Source of the DNA: Pseudomonas kairouanensis
GTDB taxonomy: Bacteria > Pseudomonadota > Gammaproteobacteria > Pseudomonadales > Pseudomonadaceae
NCBI RefSeq assembly: GCF_004682055.1
Contig: NZ_QUZU01000013.1
Span: forward strand, 1 to 64,000
Direction of reading: 5' to 3'
DNA: 64,000 nucleotides
The notes beneath the pieces are model-generated. The model was not told the origin of the DNA and did no database searches. It worked only from the letters and a program-made list of their open reading frames with translations. A program made the translations under genes and the position numbers. Position 1 is the first letter of the stretch. The number at the start of each line of letters is the position of its first letter. Below, in pieces: positions 45,893 to 54,733 of the stretch.

Positions 45893-46339
45893 ATGAAAAC
45901 CCCATTGCGATTGGCCCTGCTTTCAGCCCTGCTTGCGTCTACCCTGGCGCAGGCTGCCGACCTGATCCCCATCGACGTGCACCGCGATGCCAACTGCGGC
46001 TGCTGCAAGAAATGGATCAGCCATCTGGAAAGCAACGGTTTCAAAGTCAATGACCACGTAGAAGCCGACATGAGCGCCGTCAAGCAACGCCTCGGCGTAG
46101 CGCCTCGGCTGGGCTCGTGTCACACCGCGGTGATCGACGGCAAATTTGTCGAAGGCCATGTGCCCGCCGAGCAGGTCATGGCCCTGCGCAAGCGCGACGA
46201 CCTGCTCGGCATCGCCGCACCAGGCATGCCCATGGGTTCCCCGGGCATGGAGGTGGACGATCGCAGCGAGGCCTATCAAATTATCGGCCTGACCCGTGAG
46301 GGCAGCGATGTGGTGGTGGCCGACTATCCGGCGCACTGA
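45893..46339 (+). CDS. DUF411 periplasmic metal-binding protein
   Basis: 148 residues with a signal peptide cleaved after AQA. The mature N-terminus holds the Cys cluster NCGCCKKW of DUF411 proteins, and GSCHTAVI follows. DUF411 members are often tied to copper/silver handling. Here no metal-resistance gene is next to it, and it overlaps closely (6-10 bases gap) with the following membrane protein gene. Confidence 0.88.
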   Translation: MKTPLRLALLSALLASTLAQAADLIPIDVHRDANCGCCKKWISHLESNGFKVNDHVEADMSAVKQRLGVAPRLGSCHTAVIDGKFVEGHVPAEQVMALRKRDDLLGIAAPGMPMGSPGMEVDDRSEAYQIIGLTREGSDVVVADYPAH

Positions 46340-46348
46340 TCGGTGCTG

Positions 46349-46786
46349 ATGGGTTACCTGGGTTTGTTCGTCGCGGCGTTTGGCGCCGCGACCTTACTGC
46401 CCCTGCAGTCAGAAGCCGTGTTGGTGGGCTTGCTGCTCAGCGGGGATTACCACCTGTGGTTGCTGCTGGGCGTCGCTACCCTGGGTAATGTGCTCGGTTC
46501 GCTGGTGAACTGGTGGCTGGGGCGCTGGGTGGAGCACTTCAAGGCTCGGCGTTGGTTTCCAGTGAGCGACAAGCAGCTGCACAAGGCACGCAACCACTAT
46601 GCGCGCTGGGGGCACTGGACCTTGTTGCTCAGTTGGGTGCCGATCATCGGTGACCCGCTGACCCTGGTGGCCGGCGTGATGCGTGAGCCGTTGTGTCGGT
46701 TCCTGTTATTGGTAACCCTGGCCAAGAGCCTGCGTTATGGCGTCCTCGCGGCATTGACCTTGCAGTGGGCGTTAATCCCCACTTAA
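46349..46786 (+). CDS. YqaA/DedA-type (VTT) membrane protein
   Basis: About 145 residues, mostly hydrophobic, with the short VTT-domain pattern of YqaA proteins (LPLQSEAVLVGLLLSG, GNVLGSLVNWWLGRW, WVPIIGDPLTLVAGVMR). Such proteins act in membrane lipid transport or proton-dependent homeostasis in the inner membrane. ATG 46349 is preferred over GTG 46343. It follows DUF411 closely, so the two may be co-transcribed. Confidence 0.85.
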   Translation: MGYLGLFVAAFGAATLLPLQSEAVLVGLLLSGDYHLWLLLGVATLGNVLGSLVNWWLGRWVEHFKARRWFPVSDKQLHKARNHYARWGHWTLLLSWVPIIGDPLTLVAGVMREPLCRFLLLVTLAKSLRYGVLAALTLQWALIPT

Positions 46787-46830
46787 TCCCCTCCCAACAG
46801 CATCCGGGCACACCTTTCGGAGCGCTGTCG

Positions 46831-47832
46831 ATGTCTCTAACCCGTGCCTTTTGCATTGCCGGCCTGCTGACGGCCAGTGCCACCCCTGCCTTAGCCGCCT
46901 CCTACGGCCCCGAACTGCAGGGTTTCCAGTACCCCTACCCCGTTGAACACTTCCAGTTCCAATCCCAGGGCAAACCCCTGCAAATGGGCTACATGGACAT
47001 CCCCGCCAAAGGCCGCGCCAACGGTCGCAGCGTGGTGCTGATGCACGGCAAGAACTTCTGCGGCGCCACCTGGGAGGATTCGATCAAGGCGTTGAGCGAC
47101 GCCGGCTACCGCGTGATCGCGCCCGATCAAATCGGTTTCTGCACCTCCAGCAAGCCCGAGCACTACCAGTACAGCTTTCAGCAATTGGCGATCAACACCC
47201 ACCAACTGTTGGAAAAACTCGGCATTCAAAAGGCCACGATTGTCGGCCACTCCACCGGTGGCATGCTCGCCACCCGTTACGCGCTGCTTTACCCCACGCA
47301 AACCGAGCAGCTTGCACTGGTGAACCCCATTGGCCTGGAAGACTGGAAAGCCCTGGGCGTGCCCTATCGCAGCGTGGACCAATGGTACGAACGTGAGCTG
47401 AAACTAAGCGCCGACGGTATCCGCAAATACGAACGAAGTACCTATTACGTTGGCCGCTGGAAGCCTGAGTACGAACGGTGGGTGCAGATGCTGGCGGGCT
47501 TGAACAGCGGCGCCGGCCACACCCAGGTGGCATGGAACTCGGCACTGATTTACGACATGATCTTTACCCAGCCGGTGTACTACGAGTTCAAGGACTTGCA
47601 GGTACCCACCCTGATGCTGATCGGCACCGCCGACACCACCGCCATCGGCAGCGATATCGCGCCACCGGCGGTCAAGGCGAAGCTGGGTCACTACGAGGTG
47701 CTGGGCAAGCAAGTGGCCAAGCTGATCCCCCATGCCACCCTGGTGGAATTCCCAGGCCTTGGGCATGCACCGCAGATGGAAGAACCGGCCCAGTTCCACA
47801 AGGCGCTGTTGCAGGGTTTGAACGCGCTTTAA
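46831..47832 (+). CDS. Secreted alpha/beta hydrolase
   Basis: 333 residues from ATG 46831, which gives a signal peptide ending PALA-A; TTTCGGAG lies upstream. Alpha/beta hydrolase elements: the oxyanion strand VVLMHGKNFCG, nucleophile elbow VGHSTGG, acid region LIGTADTT and catalytic His in GLGHAPQMEEP. It acts in the periplasm or outside. Substrate unknown; an in-frame extension upstream to 46693 overlaps the previous gene and is rejected. Confidence 0.9.
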   Translation: MSLTRAFCIAGLLTASATPALAASYGPELQGFQYPYPVEHFQFQSQGKPLQMGYMDIPAKGRANGRSVVLMHGKNFCGATWEDSIKALSDAGYRVIAPDQIGFCTSSKPEHYQYSFQQLAINTHQLLEKLGIQKATIVGHSTGGMLATRYALLYPTQTEQLALVNPIGLEDWKALGVPYRSVDQWYERELKLSADGIRKYERSTYYVGRWKPEYERWVQMLAGLNSGAGHTQVAWNSALIYDMIFTQPVYYEFKDLQVPTLMLIGTADTTAIGSDIAPPAVKAKLGHYEVLGKQVAKLIPHATLVEFPGLGHAPQMEEPAQFHKALLQGLNAL

Positions 47833-47858
47833 TCCAACCTTTTTCGAGGCACTCGTGA

Positions 47859-48812
47859 ATGTCGCTACAGATTGCAGTCATTGATGATTGGCAGAACGTT
47901 GCTCGTGGCGTAGTGGATTGGTCAGCCCTTGACGCGGTGGGTCAGGTGCAGTTCCTGCACGATTACCCCGCAGACACCGCCACGATGATCGAACGCTTGA
48001 AGGGCTTTGACGTGATTTGCCTGATGCGCGAGCGCTCCACCTTCGACAAGGCGCTGCTGCAAGGCCTGCCCAGGCTCAAGCTGCTGGTGACCGGCGGCAT
48101 GCGCAACGCCGCCGTCGACATCACCGCCGCCAAGGCGCTGGGCGTTACGGTGTGCGGCACCGACAGCTACAAGCAGGCAGCGCCGGAGTTGACCTGGGCA
48201 TTGATCATGGCCTCGACCCGCAACCTCCTGGCCGAAGCCAATTCGCTGCGAGCCGGCGGCTGGCAGGTGGGCCTTGGGGGCGATCTGTATGGCAAAACGC
48301 TGGGAGTGCTGGGGCTGGGCAGCATCGGCCAGAAGGTCGCGCAGTTCGCCCAGGTGTTTGGCATGCGCGTGATTGCCTGGAGCGAAAACCTCACGCCAGA
48401 GCGCGCAGCACAATCGGGCGTAACCTGGGTGAGTAAACAAGCGCTGTTTGAACAGGCCGACATTCTCACTGTTCATTTGGTACTCAGCGAGCGCAGCCGT
48501 CACCTGGTGGATGCACAGGCGTTGGGCTGGATGAAACCCAGCGCGCGCCTGGTCAATACCTCTCGCGGCCCCATTGTGGATGAGCAGGCACTGGTATCGG
48601 CACTGGAAAGTGGCCGCCTGGCCGGGGCAGCCTTGGATGTGTTTGCAGAGGAACCGTTGCCGGTGGACCACCCGTTCCGCCGCTTGTCCACGGTGTTGGC
48701 CACACCTCACGTGGGGTATGTGAGCGAGCAGAACTTCCGGCAGTTTTATGCCCAGATGATCGAAGACATTCAAGCCTGGGCCGACGGCACGCCCATTCGC
48801 ATGCTTGCCTGA
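47859..48812 (+). CDS. D-2-hydroxyacid dehydrogenase family protein
   Basis: 317 residues. The NAD-binding motif is GVLGLGSIGQKVA and the catalytic Arg is in NTSRGPIVDE, with catalytic Glu in AEEPLP and His in ATPHVGYVSE. It is of the glyoxylate/hydroxypyruvate or phosphoglycerate dehydrogenase-like group, with no ACT domain. It begins 26 bases after the hydrolase stop, so the two could be an operon, but no pathway is evident. Confidence 0.9.
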   Translation: MSLQIAVIDDWQNVARGVVDWSALDAVGQVQFLHDYPADTATMIERLKGFDVICLMRERSTFDKALLQGLPRLKLLVTGGMRNAAVDITAAKALGVTVCGTDSYKQAAPELTWALIMASTRNLLAEANSLRAGGWQVGLGGDLYGKTLGVLGLGSIGQKVAQFAQVFGMRVIAWSENLTPERAAQSGVTWVSKQALFEQADILTVHLVLSERSRHLVDAQALGWMKPSARLVNTSRGPIVDEQALVSALESGRLAGAALDVFAEEPLPVDHPFRRLSTVLATPHVGYVSEQNFRQFYAQMIEDIQAWADGTPIRMLA

Positions 48813-48836
48813 CGCACCACTGTGGCGCAATGCCCC

Positions 48837-48967
48837 TGTCGTGAGCGAGCTTGCCCCGCGCTGGGGCGCAGCCGCCCTAAACCTGCCACCACCATGAACC
48901 AGATACACCACGGCGTCTGTGTTAGGGCGGCTTCGCCCCCCAGCGCCGGGCAAGCCCGCTCTCTACA
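48837..48967. repeat. REPIN-like long inverted repeat
   Basis: GAGCGAGCTTGCCCCGCGCTGG with GCAGCCGCCCTAAAC at 48843-48881 is mirrored by GTTAGGGCGGCTTCGCC...GCGCCGGGCAAGCCCGCTC at 48921-48963. Total length is about 130 bases with imperfect arms of ~45. Confidence 0.75.
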
Positions 48968-49054
48968 GTCGCGCATAATCCTCAGCGTGTTTTTAAAGCT
49001 GCATATGGTTACAAGTTTTTTGTCCTACAAAATCTTCTCACAAACCCTACAGGC

Positions 49055-49072
49055 TCTAGGATCTGTCCTAGA
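49055..49072. promoter_or_regulatory. Palindrome upstream of glgA
   Basis: TCTAGGA-TCTG-TCCTAGA is a perfect inverted repeat with 7-base arms, 260 bases before glgA. It is a candidate regulator site in the 520-base gap, which otherwise has the REPIN and no gene. Confidence 0.35.
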
Positions 49073-49222
49073 CTCATGACCGATGGGTCCGATCGAAAAC
49101 AAAAACCCCGCAAAAAATCGAAACTTTCCAACTCTGCCGTAGGTCCAGTTTTAAGGTAAGGCGAGCACCCGCCATTTTCGGCAAATGCCCGTCCATCCAA
49201 TCTTTTGACGCTAAACGTGCAA

Positions 49223-49240
49223 CTGGCATACGCCTTGCCA
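49223..49240 (+). promoter_or_regulatory. Sigma-54-like promoter / inverted repeat before glgA
   Basis: TGGCATACGCCTTGCC has GG-N10-GC spacing and TGGCA/TTGC elements like a -24/-12 promoter. The same bases form the inverted repeat AACTGGCA/TGCCAGTT, so an operator is an alternative reading. It lies ~95 bases before the glgA ATG. Confidence 0.35.
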
Positions 49241-49332
49241 GTTTGTACTGTGCTTGTGCGCCTGGCCGCAGGATGCGGTCATCGGAGCTAATGGCAGCGG
49301 GCCATTAGCCGACCAACATGTGGGAGAGAACT

Positions 49333-50886
49333 ATGATCAGTGCCGCTGTAGATATTCAGGGAGAGCGTGTCAGTCAGCCGGTAGGGGGGCCTTCGTTGGT
49401 CGACCTGCCCACCACTGTGCGGCCGATCGTGAGTCAGAACCCTAACCGCAAGAAAGTCCTGTTTGTGACCTCCGAATTCGCCGATCTGGTCAAGACCGGC
49501 GGCCTGGGCGATGTGTCTGCCGCCCTGCCCCGCGCCATGGCGCATCTGCACGATGTGCGGGTGTTGATCCCCGGTTACCCGCAGGTGATGGAAAGCGACA
49601 ACCCGATCCACATCATCGGCGAACTGGGTGGCCACGCAGCGCTGCCGCCGTGCAAGATCGGACGCATGGACCTCAAGGACGGCCTGGTCATCTACGTGCT
49701 GATCTGCCCTGAGCTCTACGAGCGTGAAGGCACGCCCTACGGCGCCAATAACGGCCGCGACTGGCCGGACAACCATATTCGCTTCGCCCGCCTGGGCCTG
49801 GCTGCCGCCGACATGGCTGCCAACCTGGCGCAGATTCACTGGTGCCCAGACCTGGTGCACGCGCATGACTGGCCCGCTGGCCTGGCCCCGGCCTATATGC
49901 ACTGGCGTGGGTCACGTACGCCGACGCTGTTCACCATTCATAACCTGGCGTACCAGGGCGTGGTCAGCCTAGCCTCTACGCCGGAACTGGGCATCCCGCC
50001 CCATGCCCTGCAACAGGAAGGCATGGAGTTCTACGGCAAGATGTCGTTTCTAAAGGCCGGCATGGCGTACTCCAGCCATATCACCACGGTGAGTGCCACC
50101 TACGCCCAGGAAATCACCACACCGGAATTCGGCTGTGGTCTGGATGGCTTTCTTGCCAGCAAGACCCAGCAAGGCCTGCTCAGTGGCATCCCCAACGGCA
50201 TCGATGAAAGCTGGGAAACCTCCACTGACACGCACCTGCAACACAACTTCAATATTGGCGACTGGGAAGGCAAGGCTGTCAACGCCGCCCATGTGCGCGA
50301 ATTGTTCGGCTTGCAGGAATCCACCGGGCCGCTGTTCGCGGTGGTATCTCGCCTGGTTTATCAAAAGGGCCTGGACCTTACCGAAGCCGTTGCCGGCTTT
50401 ATCGTCGAAAATGGCGGCCAGATCGCGATTATTGGCCGTGGCGAGCCTGAAGAAGAACAGGCCATGCGTGAACTGGCCCTGCGCTTTCCTGGCCGTGTGG
50501 GGGTGCGTATTGGCTTCAATGAGACCGACGCCCGCCGGATGTTTGCCGGCAGTGACTTCCTGCTGATGCCTTCGCGCTATGAACCCTGCGGCCTAAGCCA
50601 GATGTACGCACAGCGCTTTGGCTCGTTGCCGATCGCGCGCAATACCGGAGGCCTGGCAGACACCATCGAAAATGGCGTCACCGGCTTTTTGTTCAACGAA
50701 TCCACCGTACAAAGTTACGAAGAAGCCCTGGGCCGCGCGTTCAAAGTGTTCGCCTACCCCGGCTTGCTCAACGCCATGCGCAGCCGCGCCATGACCCAAC
50801 CCTTCAACTGGTGCCAGGCGGTGGAACCCTACGCCGAACTGTATGAACAGCTGGTGGTTAAAGCACAGGGGAAATCCGCTAAATAA
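49333..50886 (+). CDS. glgA: Glycogen synthase GlgA (ADP-glucose)
   Basis: GT5 starch/glycogen synthase, 517 residues, adding glucose from ADP-glucose to alpha-1,4-glucan. The ADP-glucose motif KTGGLGDV is near residue 50, and the C-terminal GT-B half has VSRLVYQKGLD and PSRYEPCGLSQMYA with the catalytic Glu region. ATG 49333 has GGGAGAG upstream. It heads the cluster glgA-treZ-malQ-treY-DUF2934-glgX, the P. aeruginosa PA2165-PA2160 order. The next gene begins 20 bases later. Confidence 0.95.
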   Translation: MISAAVDIQGERVSQPVGGPSLVDLPTTVRPIVSQNPNRKKVLFVTSEFADLVKTGGLGDVSAALPRAMAHLHDVRVLIPGYPQVMESDNPIHIIGELGGHAALPPCKIGRMDLKDGLVIYVLICPELYEREGTPYGANNGRDWPDNHIRFARLGLAAADMAANLAQIHWCPDLVHAHDWPAGLAPAYMHWRGSRTPTLFTIHNLAYQGVVSLASTPELGIPPHALQQEGMEFYGKMSFLKAGMAYSSHITTVSATYAQEITTPEFGCGLDGFLASKTQQGLLSGIPNGIDESWETSTDTHLQHNFNIGDWEGKAVNAAHVRELFGLQESTGPLFAVVSRLVYQKGLDLTEAVAGFIVENGGQIAIIGRGEPEEEQAMRELALRFPGRVGVRIGFNETDARRMFAGSDFLLMPSRYEPCGLSQMYAQRFGSLPIARNTGGLADTIENGVTGFLFNESTVQSYEEALGRAFKVFAYPGLLNAMRSRAMTQPFNWCQAVEPYAELYEQLVVKAQGKSAK

Positions 50887-50906
50887 TCAAAGGGAGGTCT
50901 CTGTAG

Positions 50907-52652
50907 ATGCCGTCACGGACTCTGGAAACCTGGCCCCACGGCGCAATCATGCTGGACGCGCAACACACGCGTTTTGCCTTGTGGGCGCCAGACGCGTTTT
51001 ATGTCAGCGTTGAATTGGAAAACGGCAAGTCCATCGCCATGCTGCCCCAGGCAGACGGCTGGTTTGAAACCGAACTGGCGTGCCCGGCGGGCACGCGCTA
51101 CCGCTTCAATATCGACGGGGAAAAGGACGTCCCCGATCCGGCGTCCAGGGCCCAGGCCTCGGACGTGCATGGCTGGAGCCTGGTAGTCGACCCGCTCGCC
51201 TACCCCTGGCGCCACAGCCAATGGCAAGGCCGCCCTTGGCACGAGGCGGTGATCTACGAGGTGCACGTCGGCGCGCTGGGAGGCTACGCCGGGGTAGAAA
51301 AACACTTGCCGCGCCTGGCTGAGCTGGGCATCACGGCCATCGAGCTGATGCCATTGGCACAGTTCCCTGGCGAGCGTAATTGGGGCTACGACGGCGTCCT
51401 GCCCTATGCGCCCCAGGCCTCCTACGGTACGCCCGAACAGCTCAAGCACCTGATCGACAGCGCCCACGAACACGGCCTGGCCGTGATCCTGGACGTGGTC
51501 TACAACCATTTCGGCCCCGACGGCAACTATCTGGGCCAATACGCCCAAGGCTTTTTCCGCGAAGACGTGCACACGCCCTGGGGCGCCGGCATCGACTTCG
51601 ACCGCCGTGAAGTGCGCAATTTCTTCCTCGATAACGCCCTGATGTGGCTGCTGGAATACCGCTTCGACGGCCTGCGCCTGGACGCCGTGCACGCCATCGA
51701 TAACCCCGGTTTTCTCAAGGAACTGGCCCAGCGCGTTCGCCAACAGGTCGATATCGGCCGCCACGTCTGGTTGGTGCTGGAAAACGAATTCAACCAGGCC
51801 AACCTGCTGGGGCAGGATTTCGACGCCCAATGGAATGACGACGGTCATAACGCCCTGCATGTATTGCTCACCGGCGAAACCGACGCGTATTACAGCGACT
51901 TCGCCGCCGACACCACCGCCAAACTCGCGCGCTGCCTGGGCGAAGGTTTTATCTACCAGGGCGATACCACTCGCCATGGCCATGCCCGTGGCGAACCCAG
52001 TGCGCACTTGCCGCCCAGTGCGTTCGTGCTGTTTTTGCAAAACCATGATCAGATCGGGAACCGCGCCCTGGGCGAACGGCTGCACCAACTTTGCTCGCCC
52101 CAGGCACTTGCAGCCGCCACCACCTTATTGCTGATGTCGCCGATGATTCCGCTGATGTTCATGGGCGACGAGGTCAACGCCAGCGAGCCGTTTCTGTTCT
52201 TCACCGACCACCATGGCGAATTGGCCGAAGCGGTGCGGGAAGGCCGGCGCAACGAGTTTGCCGACTTCGCGGCGTTCCACGATCCCGAGCGGCGCGAACG
52301 CATCCCCGACCCCAATGCCTTGCCCACCTTCCAGCAGTGCGCGCCGTCCTTTGCCGACAACGCCCACACCCAGCTTTACCGCCAGCTGCTAAGCCTGCGC
52401 CACCGCCACATCGTGCCCCATCTGCCCGGCAGCGTGGCCCTGGGCGCGCAGGTACTGGCCGAGGGCGCGGTCACGGCGCGTTGGCGCCTTGGCGACGGCA
52501 GCCTGTTGCAGATCGACCTGAACCTGGGCGCCACAGCGCTTGATCATCCAGCGTCCGCGCACCTGTTATTCGAAACGCCTGCCGGCCAAAGCGCACAGCT
52601 GCCGCCCTACAGCGCACGCGTTACCCTATCCCCTGTTGGAGAGCACCCTTGA
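50907..52652 (+). CDS. treZ: Maltooligosyltrehalose trehalohydrolase
   Basis: GH13 enzyme of 581 residues that cuts trehalose from maltooligosyltrehalose made by TreY. N-terminal CBM48-like domain (FALWAPDAFYVSVELENG), then VIYEVHVGALG, LDVVYNHFGPDG, the nucleophile region FDGLRLDAVHAI, the acid/base Glu in LVLENE and QNHDQIGNRALGERL. GGGAGG precedes ATG. Its stop overlaps the malQ start. Confidence 0.95.
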   Translation: MPSRTLETWPHGAIMLDAQHTRFALWAPDAFYVSVELENGKSIAMLPQADGWFETELACPAGTRYRFNIDGEKDVPDPASRAQASDVHGWSLVVDPLAYPWRHSQWQGRPWHEAVIYEVHVGALGGYAGVEKHLPRLAELGITAIELMPLAQFPGERNWGYDGVLPYAPQASYGTPEQLKHLIDSAHEHGLAVILDVVYNHFGPDGNYLGQYAQGFFREDVHTPWGAGIDFDRREVRNFFLDNALMWLLEYRFDGLRLDAVHAIDNPGFLKELAQRVRQQVDIGRHVWLVLENEFNQANLLGQDFDAQWNDDGHNALHVLLTGETDAYYSDFAADTTAKLARCLGEGFIYQGDTTRHGHARGEPSAHLPPSAFVLFLQNHDQIGNRALGERLHQLCSPQALAAATTLLLMSPMIPLMFMGDEVNASEPFLFFTDHHGELAEAVREGRRNEFADFAAFHDPERRERIPDPNALPTFQQCAPSFADNAHTQLYRQLLSLRHRHIVPHLPGSVALGAQVLAEGAVTARWRLGDGSLLQIDLNLGATALDHPASAHLLFETPAGQSAQLPPYSARVTLSPVGEHP

Positions 52653-54733
52653 GCGAAGCGAACCTGGAAATCCTCGCCAGCCGCGCGGGCCTGGCCGTCG
52701 ATTGGATCGACGCCAACGGCCGCCCGCAACGTGTAGCGCCCGACGCCTTGCGCGCCGTGCTCAAAGGCCTGGGGCACCCAGCCGATGACGATGCACAGAT
52801 CAACGCCAGCCTGCTGGAACTGGAGCAGGCCCAACAAGACAAGCACCTGCCGCCCCTGCTGACCATCGACAGCGGTGAAGGCCTCGACCTGGCCCGCTAC
52901 TTCGAGCCCGACACCCAGTGCCGAGTCAACCTCGAAGGCGGCGAAACCCTGGAGTTGCGCCTGGACAGCGACGGCGTGCTGCCCGGCGTAATCGCCCTGG
53001 GCTACCACCAGGTGCATATCAATGACCAGGTCTTCACCCTCGCCGTGGCCCCCACCCACTGCTATAGCGTGGCCGAGGCGGTGGACAGCCAGCCCGCCCG
53101 CGCCTGGGGCCTCAGCGCTCAGTTGTATGCCCTGCGCCGCCTGGGCGATGGCGGCTTCGGCGATACCCTGGCCCTGGAACACCTGGCGCGTTCAGCCGCC
53201 GAGCGCGGCGCCGACGCCCTGGCGATCAGCCCGATGCACGCGATGTTCAGTGCCGACACCGGACGCTACAGCCCGTACTCGCCCTCCAGCCGCCTGTTTC
53301 TCAACAGCCTGTATGCCTCCCCCGGCTGCATCCTGGGGGAGCGCGAAGTGCGCAACGCCATCGAGGCCATCGGCCTCACGGATGAGTTGCATACCCTGGA
53401 GCAGAACACCCTGATCGACTGGCCGGCGGCAGCCCAGGCCAAGCAGCGCCTGCTGCGTGCGTTGTATGAAGACTTCCGCCACGGCCAGCATCCACAACAC
53501 GCCGATTTCCAGAGCTTCCGCCAGGCCGGCGGCGAAGCCCTGGAAAACCACTGCCGTTTCGAGGCCGTACAAAGCCTGCGCGCCGCCGCCGGCGAGGACC
53601 TCGACTGGCGCCACTGGCCCGAAGCCTGGCGCACGCCGCAAAGCCCGGCACTGAGCCAGTTTGCCCAAGAGCACGCCGATGAGATCGGCTACTTCGCCTT
53701 CACTCAATGGTTGATTGCGCGCTGCCTGGAACGTGCGCAACAAGCCGCCCGTGGCAGCGGCATGGGTGTCGGCCTGATCGCCGACCTGGCGGTGGGCGCC
53801 GACGGCGGCGGTAGCCAGGCCTGGAGCCGCCAGGATGAATTGCTCGCCGACCTTACCGTGGGCGCCCCGCCAGATATCCTCAATCGTTCAGGACAAGGCT
53901 GGGGCATTTCCGCGTTCTCCCCGGAAGGCCTCAAGCGCAACGGCTTCCGTGCCTTTATCGAGATGCTGCGGGCCAACTTCGCCCACGCGGGCGGCTTGCG
54001 CATTGACCATGTGATGGGCCTGCAGCGCCTCTGGGTCATCCCCATGGACGCCTCGCCACGGGAAGGTGCGTACCTGTATTACCCGGTGGACGACCTGCTG
54101 CGGTTGCTTGCGCTCGAATCCCACCGCCACCAGGCCATTGTGCTGGGTGAGGACCTGGGCACGGTGCCCGACGGCCTGCGCGAAAAACTGATCGGCCGCT
54201 CGATCCTGGGCATGCGCGTGCTGCTGTTCGAACAAAACCACGAGGGCCAGTTCAAGCCGATCCTCGACTGGCCGGACAACGCCCTGGCCACCACCAGCAC
54301 CCACGACCTGCCAACCCTCAACGGTTGGTGGCACAGCCGCGATATCGAATGGAATATCCAACTGGGCCTGATCGACGCGCCCACGGTGGAGCAATGGAGC
54401 GAACACCGCCTGCGCGAGCGCCAGGCCTTGCGCCAGGCGCTGAGCCAGGACCCGCAGAATTTTGTCGATGAGATCCGCAATGACACCGACCACATGATCG
54501 ACGCCAGTGTGCGTTACCTCGGGCATACCCGTGCGCCGTTGGTATTGCTGCCCCTGGAAGACGCACTGGGCATCGAAGAGCAGGCCAACCTGCCCGGCAC
54601 CCTCGATACCCACCCCAATTGGCGGCGGCGCCTGCCCGCAGAAGCTTCTGCCCTGCTCGACCATGACAGCGCGGCGCGCCGCCTGGAATTGCTCGCCGTC
54701 GCACGCAACCAAGCCTTTGAGCGTGACCGATGA
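52649..54733 (+). CDS. malQ: 4-alpha-glucanotransferase (amylomaltase)
   Basis: GH77 disproportionating enzyme of 694 residues. It transfers maltooligosaccharide segments and so supplies acceptors and substrates for TreY. Signature segments: LYALRRLGDGGFGD, the nucleophile region LRIDHVMGLQRLW and the acid/base region VLGEDLGTVPDG, then STHDLPTLNGWW. The start is TTG 52649 overlapping the treZ stop, with GGAGAG upstream; translational coupling is likely. The stop overlaps treY. Confidence 0.93.
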   Translation: MSEANLEILASRAGLAVDWIDANGRPQRVAPDALRAVLKGLGHPADDDAQINASLLELEQAQQDKHLPPLLTIDSGEGLDLARYFEPDTQCRVNLEGGETLELRLDSDGVLPGVIALGYHQVHINDQVFTLAVAPTHCYSVAEAVDSQPARAWGLSAQLYALRRLGDGGFGDTLALEHLARSAAERGADALAISPMHAMFSADTGRYSPYSPSSRLFLNSLYASPGCILGEREVRNAIEAIGLTDELHTLEQNTLIDWPAAAQAKQRLLRALYEDFRHGQHPQHADFQSFRQAGGEALENHCRFEAVQSLRAAAGEDLDWRHWPEAWRTPQSPALSQFAQEHADEIGYFAFTQWLIARCLERAQQAARGSGMGVGLIADLAVGADGGGSQAWSRQDELLADLTVGAPPDILNRSGQGWGISAFSPEGLKRNGFRAFIEMLRANFAHAGGLRIDHVMGLQRLWVIPMDASPREGAYLYYPVDDLLRLLALESHRHQAIVLGEDLGTVPDGLREKLIGRSILGMRVLLFEQNHEGQFKPILDWPDNALATTSTHDLPTLNGWWHSRDIEWNIQLGLIDAPTVEQWSEHRLRERQALRQALSQDPQNFVDEIRNDTDHMIDASVRYLGHTRAPLVLLPLEDALGIEEQANLPGTLDTHPNWRRRLPAEASALLDHDSAARRLELLAVARNQAFERDR

